Below the pieces are notes generated by a model. It was given only the letters and a program-made list of their open reading frames with translations. It did no database searches and was not told where the DNA came from. Positions 1-11,091 of a stretch of 33,893 bases of DNA are shown piece after piece. Within the stretch, counting starts at the first letter, position 1, and the number at the start of each line of letters is the position of its first letter. The DNA comes from an uncultured Thiodictyon sp. (lineage in GTDB: Bacteria; Pseudomonadota; Gammaproteobacteria; Chromatiales; Chromatiaceae). The position numbers and the translations under genes are program-made. Location of the stretch: contig NZ_CAJAXH010000230.1 in the NCBI RefSeq assembly GCF_903946935.1, positions 1-33,893 on the forward strand, read 5' to 3'.

Positions 1-139
1 GGATACAAGTTGTACGCATAGAAAATCAGAGGCTTACAGCGTTTCTGTCCGTTGCCACTAAGACCGCAATATTTTCGCCACTGGACTCTATCTACCTGTT
101 TCTAAAAAGATATGCTTCCACTGGAAATCCAAGAGACCC
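1..139. repeat. Left terminal inverted repeat (139 bp)
   Basis: These 139 bases are the exact reverse complement of the last 139 bases of the window (33755-33893); the match stops at base 140. The segment is AT-richer than the housekeeping genes. One forward frame stays open from base 3 to a stop at 153-155, running past the repeat edge, so this could be the 3' end of a gene cut by the window. The repeat may be a multi-copy sequence at which assembly stopped, the end of a mobile element, or an inverted chimera. Confidence 0.9.
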
Positions 140-141
140 AG

Positions 142-357
142 GTGAGACACCCTAACCATTTGAACCGTATAAGGAATCAGCCGCCTGTCTCACCTGTCTT
201 GCCTTTTTAAGTTGACACAAGAAAAGAGAAGCAGAGACCCCTAAAAAACTTTTTTATGGGGCTGACAGCAATAAAAAGTTTTTTGTGGAGCGGGGCCGAC
301 TGCGTGTCTCTCTACAGCCGCAATTCAGGAGGTGAGACGGTGAGACAGTGAGACAGT
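142..357. other. Origin-like region: GTGAGAC repeats and AT-rich inverted repeat
   Basis: The heptamer GTGAGAC occurs at 142-148, inverted at 187-193, and three times at exact 8-bp spacing at 332, 340 and 348. Between these lie two A/T-tract arms (243-257 and 270-284) that form an inverted repeat built on AAAAAACTTTTT. Iteron-like direct repeats beside an AT-rich segment are typical of replication origins of plasmids, phages and satellites, and also of operators. No initiator gene is visible within the window, so the role is inferred. Confidence 0.35.
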
Positions 358-441
358 CCCACGCCGTCGCTGGGGTAGTATCCCAAGCCGACCGATGTAC
401 GGAAACGCGCCTTCATGCTCCGTTGATAGATTGTCGCCAGA

Positions 442-816
442 TCAGCGACGGTTCGCAGATTTACGAGTATGTTGAGCGTTTACCGACTCTTTCGATGTGG
501 GGTAAGGCGCCAAGCCCTCAGAACATTCCAAGTTCATTAGTAAGGCTCGACGCTCCGTTAATGTGTTGGTGTACTGCGTGTCAAAGTCTTCACCATACAA
601 CTGCTTTTCTTCACCGTAGTACACCGCGAGTTGATGCTCTAGGTTCTCATAGAAACATGCCTGAGGTTCGCGGTCCTCCTTGCAAAGATCGCGTACGTTA
701 CAGGCAAGTTTAGCGGTAATCAGGGCCGCGGTAGGCTCTGGTGACGCGATAGGCTTTGGTGTCGCTGCACACCCGCATAGGACGCACACTGAAATAGCAA
801 TAGGAATCATCTTCAC
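442..816 (-). CDS. Small predicted lipoprotein, function unknown
   Basis: The 124-residue product begins with a short positively charged stretch and a hydrophobic segment ending in L-C-G-C at about residues 13-16. This fits a lipobox, so the protein is probably lipid-modified and anchored in a membrane. The mature part is hydrophilic, with several cysteines (in CNVRDLC, QACF and LECSEG) and an Arg/Lys-rich tail. A GTG start is chosen because AGGAG lies 8 bases upstream; an in-frame ATG two codons later is 14 bases from that site. It is transcribed away from the capsid cassette and separated from it by about 0.8 kb. Small lipoproteins in phage blocks can be Rz1-type spanins or superinfection-exclusion proteins, but nothing here identifies either. 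I do not recognise the family. Confidence 0.6.
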   Translation of the reverse strand: MKMIPIAISVCVLCGCAATPKPIASPEPTAALITAKLACNVRDLCKEDREPQACFYENLEHQLAVYYGEEKQLYGEDFDTQYTNTLTERRALLMNLECSEGLAPYPTSKESVNAQHTRKSANRR

Positions 817-1616
817 TGCTTAGTCTCCTGTGTTTTCGCATTACCCACACCGGCACACACCCGCAGGATGCGCCGCCGGACCTGCCTCGCATCCTATCCA
901 CTGCCGGCCCTGTTCGCACCTGGAAGCCCCGCACCGCCCCACCTGTCGCTCTACCGCCCCACCGTGCCCCGCCGCCCTGGGAGCCCCGCACCGGCTGCAC
1001 CCCTGTCGCGTACACACCCGCCGGAGCGTACACACTTACCCCGGATTGATAGGTTTTGCCGGTGGCACTTTTTATGCAAAATGCAATTTTCGTTCCCTAT
1101 CGTCAAGTGTGTATTTCGACCGCGCCCCGGCACTGTGTACAGCCGTTGCGCCCTGCACTGGCGCCACCTGGTAGACCTGGGAGCCTGCCCCGCCGATCCA
1201 ACTGCATCGGCTGCACCTGGGAGCCGTGCCCCCGCCGCCCGGCTGCACCTGTCCCTTTGGTCTTGGCCTGTCACAGTGACACACCAAACCCGCGCCCTTT
1301 TGGTTCAGCGTTACCCGTCCCCATTGGTTTTGAGTCTGACCCCAGTGGTTCAGGGCTTCGCGGGGGGATAGGGGGTGTTCAACGCTTTCAAGCATTTAGC
1401 CTTCCAGCGTTGGGGTAATGTTTACTCGCGCGCTTGTTATGCCGTGGGGGGGTCAGACCCCTTGGTAGCCACCTGTATAAAATTAGCATAATTCTTGCAA
1501 AATCACGCCTACCCCCGCGGGATGTGTACGCCCCTACCTGGTGAGCAAGTACCGTGCCAACCGCCTTTCGTCGGTCGGGGCTTTACTTTCAGCGCGTTTT
1601 AGTGGGTCAGAAAGTA
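817..1616. other. Gene-free 0.8-kb stretch with C-rich degenerate repeats
   Basis: No convincing gene is seen: the open frames here are low-complexity Pro/Arg/Ala readings of C-rich DNA and have no ribosome binding sites. A degenerate motif around CCTGGGAGCC recurs at about 918, 975, 1175 and 1214, usually followed by CCGCACC or a C-rich run. TGGTTCAG-like motifs recur between about 1300 and 1355. A short perfect hairpin, GGGGTC-A-GACCCC, lies near 1447-1460, and a short AT-rich patch follows at about 1476-1500. The stretch precedes the capsid operon and may be a long regulatory leader or decayed sequence. Confidence 0.5.
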
Positions 1617-1644
1617 TTGTGGAATGGCGCGCCGTGTGTATACT
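1617..1644 (+). promoter_or_regulatory. Sigma-70-like promoter of the capsid operon (leaderless)
   Basis: TTGTGG at 1617-1622 and TATACT at 1639-1644 are separated by 16 bases. The -10 is a near-consensus match; the -35 matches only in its TTG. Counting seven bases from the end of the -10 puts transcription start at 1651, the A of the ATG of the first gene, so the mRNA would have no 5' leader. No Shine-Dalgarno sequence is seen ahead of that ATG, which agrees with this reading. Confidence 0.45.
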
Positions 1645-1650
1645 GGTTCC

Positions 1651-1866
1651 ATGAATACGAAAACACCCCTTTTCCTGAATGCGCCAGATGGCGGGTTAAT
1701 CGCCGTTGCGCATATCGTGCGCGTTAGCACGGTCGAAAACGGTACAGCAGTGGCCAAATTAACGGACGGATCGCGCGTAGAGCTTGCCGAAAGCGAGTTT
1801 AACCGCTTGCGGTTGAACAACGAACAACCGCGCGTGCCTTATCTTACGAGAGACTTCCGCACATGA
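1651..1866 (+). CDS. Small protein, first gene of the capsid operon
   Basis: The product is a 71-residue soluble protein rich in alternating hydrophobic residues (AHIVRVSTVENGTAVAKLTDGSRVELAES, residues about 18-46, partly quoted), which suggests a small beta-barrel or SH3-like fold. An ATG nine codons further upstream (1624) is in frame. The start at 1651 is preferred because the -10 box at 1639-1644 lies inside that extension. The stop overlaps the ATG of the protease-capsid gene by four bases (ATGA), so the two are translationally coupled. Its position suggests a head accessory or regulatory role, but I do not recognise the family. Confidence 0.6.
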   Translation: MNTKTPLFLNAPDGGLIAVAHIVRVSTVENGTAVAKLTDGSRVELAESEFNRLRLNNEQPRVPYLTRDFRT

Positions 1867-3512
1867 AGCGCGCATATAGCACACTCGTTATCAAGTCGAT
1901 TGATACCACGCAAGGAATCATCGAAGGCATAGCGTCAACGCCTGCAATGGATCGCATGGGCGACGTTGTAGAGCCCATGGGAGCGCAATATAACTTGCCG
2001 ATACCTTTGCTCTGGCAACACGCACAAGATGCCCCCGTTGGCACGGTTACGCACATCGAACAACGCGCAGACGGGCTGTATATCCGTGCGCAACTGGCCC
2101 CCGCTGGTATCTGTGAAGACCTCGACAACGCCCGTGCGTACATCCTCGCGGGTCTGTGCCGTGCGTTTTCCTTGGGCTTCCGGCCTATCGAGTACAGTTT
2201 CCTGGATAGCGGGGGCACGCATTACACCGCTTACGAGGTTTACGAGATCAGTGTGGTAACCATCCCGGCCAATGCAGAGGCCACCATTACAACCATCAAG
2301 AGCTTTGACATGAACACCGCCCCCGCCGTTGAACCCGACACCCTGACCAACCCGCCGCCGGTCGAACCCGCCGCAGTGGATGACACCGCAGAGGCCCCGC
2401 CGCCGGTTGTGCAGCGCCAGTTGCGCCGGGTGCCCAGTGCCGCCCCCGCCCTGCATCTGGTCAAGCGCCAGTATTCCATCAAGAACGCCTTGGCGGGTGC
2501 CCTGAATATGGCGGGGGCAGATGATGGGTTTGAGCGGGAGATTGCCGGGGAGATGGTGCGGCGCAGTCCGGGGCGCATTTTTACGGGCGTCCCGATCCCG
2601 TTCAATGCCCTGTTCCAGACGAAGGCCGCACCGATCACGGGCAACAGTGGCGCCACGGGCGGTAACCTCTCGCCTCTGACGGCTACCGAGTATGCGGATA
2701 CGCTCTTGAGCTTCCGCGATGGTGGCTTGCCGCGTGAGTTCCTGGCACAACGCCTTGGCGTGTCCAGCTACAGCACAAACGAGCGGTCTGTGTCGGTGCC
2801 TGTCATCACGGGCAAGATTGCCGGTAAGGTTGTGGCGCTTGACGGCACCATTGACCTTTCCGACAGTGCATCGGACGTTGACACCGTGGAACCTGTAACG
2901 GTCGGCGCCAGAACGGAAGTACGCCGCTCGGTTTTTTATTCCCACGGGGGCGATATGATCCTTCGGCAGCAAGTGGGCCAAGCGATCCGCGAGACCATTG
3001 ATAGCTGCATCATCGGGCCGGCTGCCGCTCCCCCGGTTCCCGCTGGTATTCTGGACCTGGCCACGCAAGCCACGGTTTCGAGTATCGACTACACCGAGGC
3101 CGCCTATCGTGCGTTGCGTGAACAGTTGCGCAACTACCTCAAGAACCCCGAGGCGCCGATTAAGTTCTGCATCCCTGCTTCGGTTGCCGATACGCTGGCG
3201 ATTACTCCGCGGTTCCTGAACAGTCAGCAAAGCGTGCTTGACGACAGCACGGGCACGGCACGCATTGCAGGCACCGAAGTACAGCTTTCGCATGAAGTGG
3301 GGAACTACATCATGGCGGGTCTGTTCAACGAAGCCTACCTTGTCATGTTCAACAGTGCCGGCGTTGACGTGGTGGCCAACCCGTGGACCGCTGGCAGTTG
3401 GGAGACCGGGGGCTTTGAACTGCGCGCCCTTGTCGATATCGGCATCTATCTTCGCGATCCTAAAAGCATCCTTTACGGCACGCCCACTGCGCCAGTGGTC
3501 CCGGGTCCGTAA
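1863..3512 (+). CDS. HK97-type prohead protease fused to major capsid protein
   Basis: This 549-residue protein joins two phage head functions. Residues 1 to about 150 match HK97-family prohead proteases (U35-like): an EGIAS-TPAMDRMGDVV start, a WQH segment near residue 53 supplying the candidate catalytic His, and an AFSLGFRP segment near residue 103 supplying the candidate Ser. A Pro/Ala-rich linker (about 155-200) follows. The remainder resembles HK97-fold major capsid proteins, with an N-terminal arm, a TNERSVSVPVITG segment, an E-loop-like region and a C-terminal GGFELRALVDIGIYLRDPKS strand typical of the family. In most phages the protease and capsid are separate genes; a single polyprotein implies self-cleavage during procapsid maturation. 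It is followed two bases later by the portal gene. The fold assignment is firm; the exact cleavage site cannot be read. Confidence 0.88.
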   Translation: MKRAYSTLVIKSIDTTQGIIEGIASTPAMDRMGDVVEPMGAQYNLPIPLLWQHAQDAPVGTVTHIEQRADGLYIRAQLAPAGICEDLDNARAYILAGLCRAFSLGFRPIEYSFLDSGGTHYTAYEVYEISVVTIPANAEATITTIKSFDMNTAPAVEPDTLTNPPPVEPAAVDDTAEAPPPVVQRQLRRVPSAAPALHLVKRQYSIKNALAGALNMAGADDGFEREIAGEMVRRSPGRIFTGVPIPFNALFQTKAAPITGNSGATGGNLSPLTATEYADTLLSFRDGGLPREFLAQRLGVSSYSTNERSVSVPVITGKIAGKVVALDGTIDLSDSASDVDTVEPVTVGARTEVRRSVFYSHGGDMILRQQVGQAIRETIDSCIIGPAAAPPVPAGILDLATQATVSSIDYTEAAYRALREQLRNYLKNPEAPIKFCIPASVADTLAITPRFLNSQQSVLDDSTGTARIAGTEVQLSHEVGNYIMAGLFNEAYLVMFNSAGVDVVANPWTAGSWETGGFELRALVDIGIYLRDPKSILYGTPTAPVVPGP

Positions 3513-3514
3513 TC

Positions 3515-4759
3515 ATGGGAATCCGCGCGTGGCTTCGTTCTGCACTGTTGGGGCCTATGCCGGGCGGCCCCGGTAACTGGTCTGCGTCATGGCTTGCCAG
3601 TGCTGGCCTTGATCCCACGCGCGGGGATAACCCCGCCCCGTCAGAATCCATTGGTGTATCGGCTGTGTATGCAGCCGTGTCGCTCCTTGCTGGTACGCTC
3701 GCCGGGACAGACCTACAGCTTATCCGTAAAGGCCCCAGTGGGGGCAGTACGCGGGTTGCAACTGGGAGCGTGGCTTACTGTCTCGCTGATACGCAATTTG
3801 AGACGTTGGAAAGCTGGCTTTTCGATGCACTCGTGTCGGGTAACGGGTACCTTGCCAAGCGTAGAGACGCCCGCGGCGCAGTTGCTTTGCTTGAGTGGAC
3901 GCCAACATGGCGGGTTGCTGTCTGTGTTGCCGACTCAGGGGAAGTGGTTTATCAAGTCCTGGAAGACGGCACAGTAGGCGAACCTGCCGAACAGATAGCG
4001 GAATCGGACATGGTGCATTTGCGCTTTCGCACCACGGGAAAGCATCGCTATTTGGGCGTTTCGCCCCTTGTCACTTGTGCGCCCAGTATGGGCTTAGTCA
4101 CTCATACGCGGAAAGCGGGGGTAAGTGTCTACCGCAACGCGAGCTTGCCCAGTGTCCTTATCAAACACCCTAAAGCGTTCCCAGGGGAAGCAGGTAAAGC
4201 AGTTATAACGCGCATCAAGGAAGCGTTCATTGACGCAACCAGTAAGAGTAACTTAGGCGTCCCCATCGTTTTGACTGAGGGAATGGATGCGCAAATCATG
4301 GATGTTGCGAAAGCGGTAGACCTTCAGCTTGCTGAAATGAGCGCACTGGGGACGCGTGAAATAAGCCGCATCTATGGCGTTCCCCCACATTTGCTTGGCG
4401 AGACAGGTAGCATTAACTTCGCAAGCGCCAGTGAATCACAAAGGGCGTTCAATGCCACCACGTTGAAACCTTGGGCTATACGTTGCGCTGACTGTCTCTC
4501 TCACTCTCTGCTGTCGCGCAAAGAGAGAGTGAACGGCTCCCGTATCATGTTTGATCTTGATTCCCTGACTCGTGGGGCGGGGCAAGAACTAAGCGCCATG
4601 TGTTCGCAGCTTGTGAACGGTGGAGTAGTCACACCCAACGAAAGCCGCAGTTGGTTGAACATGGGACCGATTGAAGGGGGCGATGTATTGCGCGCCCCCG
4701 TGAACACGCTTCCGGTAACCAACTGGACAGCACAACCGACTAACCCGCCGATTGCCTAA
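3515..4759 (+). CDS. Phage portal protein (HK97 family)
   Basis: The 414-residue product matches HK97-type portal proteins, which form the dodecameric ring at one capsid vertex through which DNA enters and leaves. Visible hallmarks are the N-terminal AVYAAVSLLAGTLAG helix, the GNGYLAKRRD segment, the HLRFRTTGKHRYLGVSPL segment typical of the wing, and the EISRIYGVPPHLLGE motif near residues 285-299, characteristic of the clip/stem region. The length is normal for the family. Its start lies two bases after the capsid stop, so it is co-transcribed with it. In canonical HK97-like modules the portal precedes the protease and capsid and follows the terminase; here it follows the capsid and no terminase is seen. 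Confidence 0.9.
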   Translation: MGIRAWLRSALLGPMPGGPGNWSASWLASAGLDPTRGDNPAPSESIGVSAVYAAVSLLAGTLAGTDLQLIRKGPSGGSTRVATGSVAYCLADTQFETLESWLFDALVSGNGYLAKRRDARGAVALLEWTPTWRVAVCVADSGEVVYQVLEDGTVGEPAEQIAESDMVHLRFRTTGKHRYLGVSPLVTCAPSMGLVTHTRKAGVSVYRNASLPSVLIKHPKAFPGEAGKAVITRIKEAFIDATSKSNLGVPIVLTEGMDAQIMDVAKAVDLQLAEMSALGTREISRIYGVPPHLLGETGSINFASASESQRAFNATTLKPWAIRCADCLSHSLLSRKERVNGSRIMFDLDSLTRGAGQELSAMCSQLVNGGVVTPNESRSWLNMGPIEGGDVLRAPVNTLPVTNWTAQPTNPPIA

Positions 4760-4761
4760 CC

Positions 4762-4962
4762 ATGAGAGAGGAACAGACCTTAGAGGAGATCGCGGCACAG
4801 TGGAATGTCTCAAAAGCGCGGATATATCAGATCGAAAAGCGAGCCTTGAAGAAGTTGCGCGCATATTGCGACGCAATCGGCTTGAACTACGAAGACCTAA
4901 CCTCAACAACCACCATGGAAACCAACCATGCTCAACCCCTACGACTTACAGAAGATAGTTAA
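4762..4962 (+). CDS. Sigma-70 region 4-like HTH protein
   Basis: This 66-residue protein is almost entirely one helix-turn-helix of the sigma-70 region 4 type: TLEEIAAQWNVSKARIYQIE, then KRALKKLRAYC. The pattern (TLEEIA...V...RIxQIExxALxKLR) is the -35-binding helix pair of RpoD-like factors. It lacks region 2, so it cannot melt promoters by itself; it is more likely a small DNA-binding regulator or a late-gene activator that borrows the fold. It starts two bases after the portal stop, and its 3' end overlaps the next gene by 35 bases in another frame. Its role is inferred from the fold and operon position. Confidence 0.75.
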   Translation: MREEQTLEEIAAQWNVSKARIYQIEKRALKKLRAYCDAIGLNYEDLTSTTTMETNHAQPLRLTEDS

Positions 4963-5536
4963 CGTCTGCAATGATGTGCGCAATGAGACGATAAGCGCAC
5001 TTTCCCGTTACAGTGACGAAAGCATGTATGATTGGCTAACCTACCGTCTCGAAAATGCCCTTGACCAACTGCGCGAGGAGCAACTAGAAGCCGCTGAAGG
5101 TCCTGAACGCGAACGCCTGGAGCGTGAGGAGTGGATCAGGGAGTTCTGCGAAGACTTACGGCACACGGCGGAAGTCGAATGCCGCAACCCGAACCGGACC
5201 CCAGAGCGCACCCTGCACGCGCTCCTTATGACTCCCGACTTCAAGCCCCTGTTCAGAGACGAACACCGCTCCCGCAAGTGGCGTGAGGAAGCGGCGCAGC
5301 GGGAAGCCGAAGCCAAGCGGGAAGCCGAAGCCAAGGCCCGCTGGCGTGCAGAGTTCCCCCTTGCAGCCGCCGCTGAACAACGGGAGCTCTTGGCCATGGC
5401 ACAGGCCCGCCGGGACCGGGAAGCCGCAGAGATCGCTGCCAAAGCGGCGCAGTGGGCGCAGGGGGAACCTGCCCGGCGTGCCGAAGCCGCCTTGGTTGCG
5501 GCGATCAACCGCCCGGGGCATGATATCTGGGGCTGA
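4928..5536 (+). CDS. Coiled-coil protein of the capsid operon, unknown function
   Basis: The 202-residue protein is highly charged and helical. Its N-terminal part (to about residue 85) contains NVCNDVRNETISALSRY and Glu/Arg-rich helices. From about residue 115 onward it is an Ala/Glu/Arg/Gln-rich stretch with repeats such as REAEAKREAEAKARW, predicted to be coiled coil. The start overlaps the preceding HTH gene by 35 bases. GC is higher than in the portal gene, especially in the repeat part. In phage head operons coiled-coil proteins can be scaffolds, but a scaffold normally precedes the capsid gene, and no family is recognised. Function is open. Confidence 0.6.
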   Translation: MLNPYDLQKIVNVCNDVRNETISALSRYSDESMYDWLTYRLENALDQLREEQLEAAEGPERERLEREEWIREFCEDLRHTAEVECRNPNRTPERTLHALLMTPDFKPLFRDEHRSRKWREEAAQREAEAKREAEAKARWRAEFPLAAAAEQRELLAMAQARRDREAAEIAAKAAQWAQGEPARRAEAALVAAINRPGHDIWG

Positions 5537-5586
5537 ACTGAGTTATGAGCGATCCGGGGGCGATTATGCTTCCCGGGTCGTACACC

Positions 5587-6120
5587 CTATTTGAAAAGAA
5601 GCAGCGGGGGGGATATTCCAATCTCTACCGCTATCCGCGCGCCAAGCTGGCGCATCTGGTCTACTGCATCCCCCATGCGTCGCTTATATGTGGCGTCACG
5701 CTCTTCCGTGCGAGGCTCCTGCATCATTATCGCCACGCCCTTTGCATGAAAATCCTTAACTAACTCAACAAGCTTTTGGTTTCCTAAGACCTCGTGGATA
5801 CTCATTACCTCATCAAATCGCTCTTGGAATTTCTTTTTTTCTTTAGCGCAATCAACATAAGAAAGTGATTGAAAATCAGTTCTCCCCTGTAAGACAAATA
5901 AATCCCTCTCCATTATGGCAAGGATACGCGTGTATACGCAATTAGGAACTGCCTGACTCATCCAAAAATAGAATTGAATTCTATTTTTCATGAATTCTTG
6001 CGCTTCCTTGATAAGCTCTTCCGTTTCTGCTGGGGATATTGCTGGCGAGTCATCTGCAAATATCAATGGGGGCGCAACCGCCACACACACCGCCAGAACC
6101 AGAGCCTGTTTTGTGTTCAC
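5587..6120 (-). CDS. Secreted alpha-helical protein, unknown function
   Basis: The product has 177 residues. A clear signal peptide (hydrophobic ALVLAVCVAVAPPLIFA, cleavage likely after residue 22) leads to a helical mature part. Two cysteines (in NCVYTR and VDCAKE) could form a disulfide, which fits a periplasmic location. The start is GTG at 6118-6120 with only a weak GGA upstream. The gene converges on the capsid operon, and its 3' end lies about 50 bases from the coiled-coil gene. It is AT-richer than the housekeeping genes, which suggests it belongs to the accessory block. Together with the lipoprotein at the left end, it is one of two envelope-directed proteins bracketing the capsid cassette. 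No family is recognised. Confidence 0.6.
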   Translation of the reverse strand: MNTKQALVLAVCVAVAPPLIFADDSPAISPAETEELIKEAQEFMKNRIQFYFWMSQAVPNCVYTRILAIMERDLFVLQGRTDFQSLSYVDCAKEKKKFQERFDEVMSIHEVLGNQKLVELVKDFHAKGVAIMMQEPRTEERDATYKRRMGDAVDQMRQLGARIAVEIGISPPLLLFK

Positions 6121-6278
6121 TGTGTATTGTTCCGTTGAGAAGTTGCACGCCAGCTAATGTTATGCTGCACGAGCACGCGGCGCAACGATGCCTAAGCCCG
6201 TCGCACTCTGCTACCGTTCGTCGGGTCGCTTACACTTTTTGCGTGACTAACAAGCATGTGTAACACACCAAGGGGCCA

Positions 6279-6311
6279 GCATCTATAACAACTTGAAATC
6301 GTTATAGATGC
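6279..6311. repeat. Perfect 11-bp inverted repeat between the phage block and sgp
   Basis: GCATCTATAAC (6279-6289) and GTTATAGATGC (6301-6311) are perfect inverted arms around an 11-base loop. The pairing extends imperfectly outward through GGGGC/CCCC and ACACA/TGTGT. It lies at the transition from AT-richer accessory DNA to chromosomal genes, so it may be a bidirectional terminator or a trace of an element end. Confidence 0.6.
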
Positions 6312-6360
6312 CCCCTGTGTGACCGTCTTTGCAACCACGTCCCGCTTGGGGCATAAGAAA

Positions 6361-6382
6361 GGCCGTGCCCGGGGGCACGGCC
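6361..6382 (-). terminator. Rho-independent terminator of the sulfur globule-like gene
   Basis: GGCCGTGCCC and GGGCACGGCC form a perfect 10-bp GC-rich stem with a 2-base loop. Read on the minus strand, it lies about 27 bases after the stop codon and is followed by TTTCTTAT. Confidence 0.85.
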
Positions 6383-6409
6383 TGGCGGCCTGCGAAGCGC
6401 CGTAGGGAC

Positions 6410-6916
6410 TTACCTGGGTGAAGCTGCCGTCGGGGCGGGCGGCGCGCCGTAAGGGGTCGGCGGTGCGCCATAGCCCGGGGCGCCGTAGCCGCCGCCCGGA
6501 TAACCGTAGGCCGGGCCGCCATAGCCTGGGGCCGCATATCCCGGCGCGCCATAGCCGTAACCAGGTGCGCCGGCGCCCGGGTAGCCGCCATAGCCGCCGC
6601 CCGGGTTGCCATAACCGTAGCCGTAGCCCGGGTTGCCATAGCCGTAGCCGCGGCCGTTGCCGTAACCGCGCCCGTCGCCACGGCCATAGCCGTTGCCACG
6701 ACCGCTGCCGTTACCGCTCATGTTCATGTTGAAATTGCCGTTACCGTCTCCCAGCATGTCGTTCCACATGTCGCCGACCCCGTTGCCGTTGCCCCAGCCG
6801 TTGCCGTTGCCCGGTCCGCCCCAACCGGGGCCGCCCCAGGCCTGCGCGGCGAGGGGGGCGAACGCCGCGGCGCCGGCGATGGCGGCGACACTGATTAATT
6901 TAGAAAAAGGGTGCAT
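6410..6916 (-). CDS. Sulfur globule-like Gly/Tyr/Asn-rich secreted protein
   Basis: The 168-residue product has a signal peptide ([20 protein letters not shown], cleavage after about residue 26) and a low-complexity mature chain. The chain runs from a [13 protein letters not shown] segment, through a short [19 protein letters not shown] block, to GYG-type repeats and a Pro-rich tail. Purple sulfur bacteria coat their periplasmic sulfur globules with such Gly/Tyr-rich proteins (SgpA, SgpB and SgpC in Allochromatium vinosum), and the Asn/Met block resembles that family. The start is chosen because AGGAG lies 11 bases upstream and the signal peptide follows at once; longer upstream readings have no such support. 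The gene diverges from pyrG and ends at a strong terminator. A generic glycine-rich cell-surface protein is the alternative. Confidence 0.7.
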   Translation of the reverse strand: MHPFSKLISVAAIAGAAAFAPLAAQAWGGPGWGGPGNGNGWGNGNGVGDMWNDMLGDGNGNFNMNMSGNGSGRGNGYGRGDGRGYGNGRGYGYGNPGYGYGYGNPGGGYGGYPGAGAPGYGYGAPGYAAPGYGGPAYGYPGGGYGAPGYGAPPTPYGAPPAPTAASPR

Positions 6917-11030
<4,114 letters not shown>

Positions 11031-11091
11031 TGGGGCCGCACCGCCGACCGGGGTCCTCTGGTCGGCGGTCAAGTCGTTGCCGCTTCCATCC

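Noticed and set aside
3-155. Open frame of about 50 codons running in from the window edge
   Set aside because: It has no visible start and no recognisable motif, and its last codons lie outside the 139-bp repeat; too short to call a partial gene, though it could be the 3' end of one.
348-713. Forward open frame overlapping the lipoprotein gene
   Set aside because: It lies antisense to a frame with a lipobox and a good ribosome binding site, and its product is Cys/His/Pro-rich without domain features.
5545-5763. 72-codon forward frame after the coiled-coil gene
   Set aside because: Most of it is antisense to the secreted-protein gene and it has no ribosome binding site; at best the first codons are the remnant of another operon gene.
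6130-6270. Possible attC-like (integron cassette) site upstream of the secreted-protein gene
   Set aside because: TAATGTTATGC and nearby inverted pieces recall attC, but the conserved GTTRRRY/RYYYAAC core pair could not be matched.
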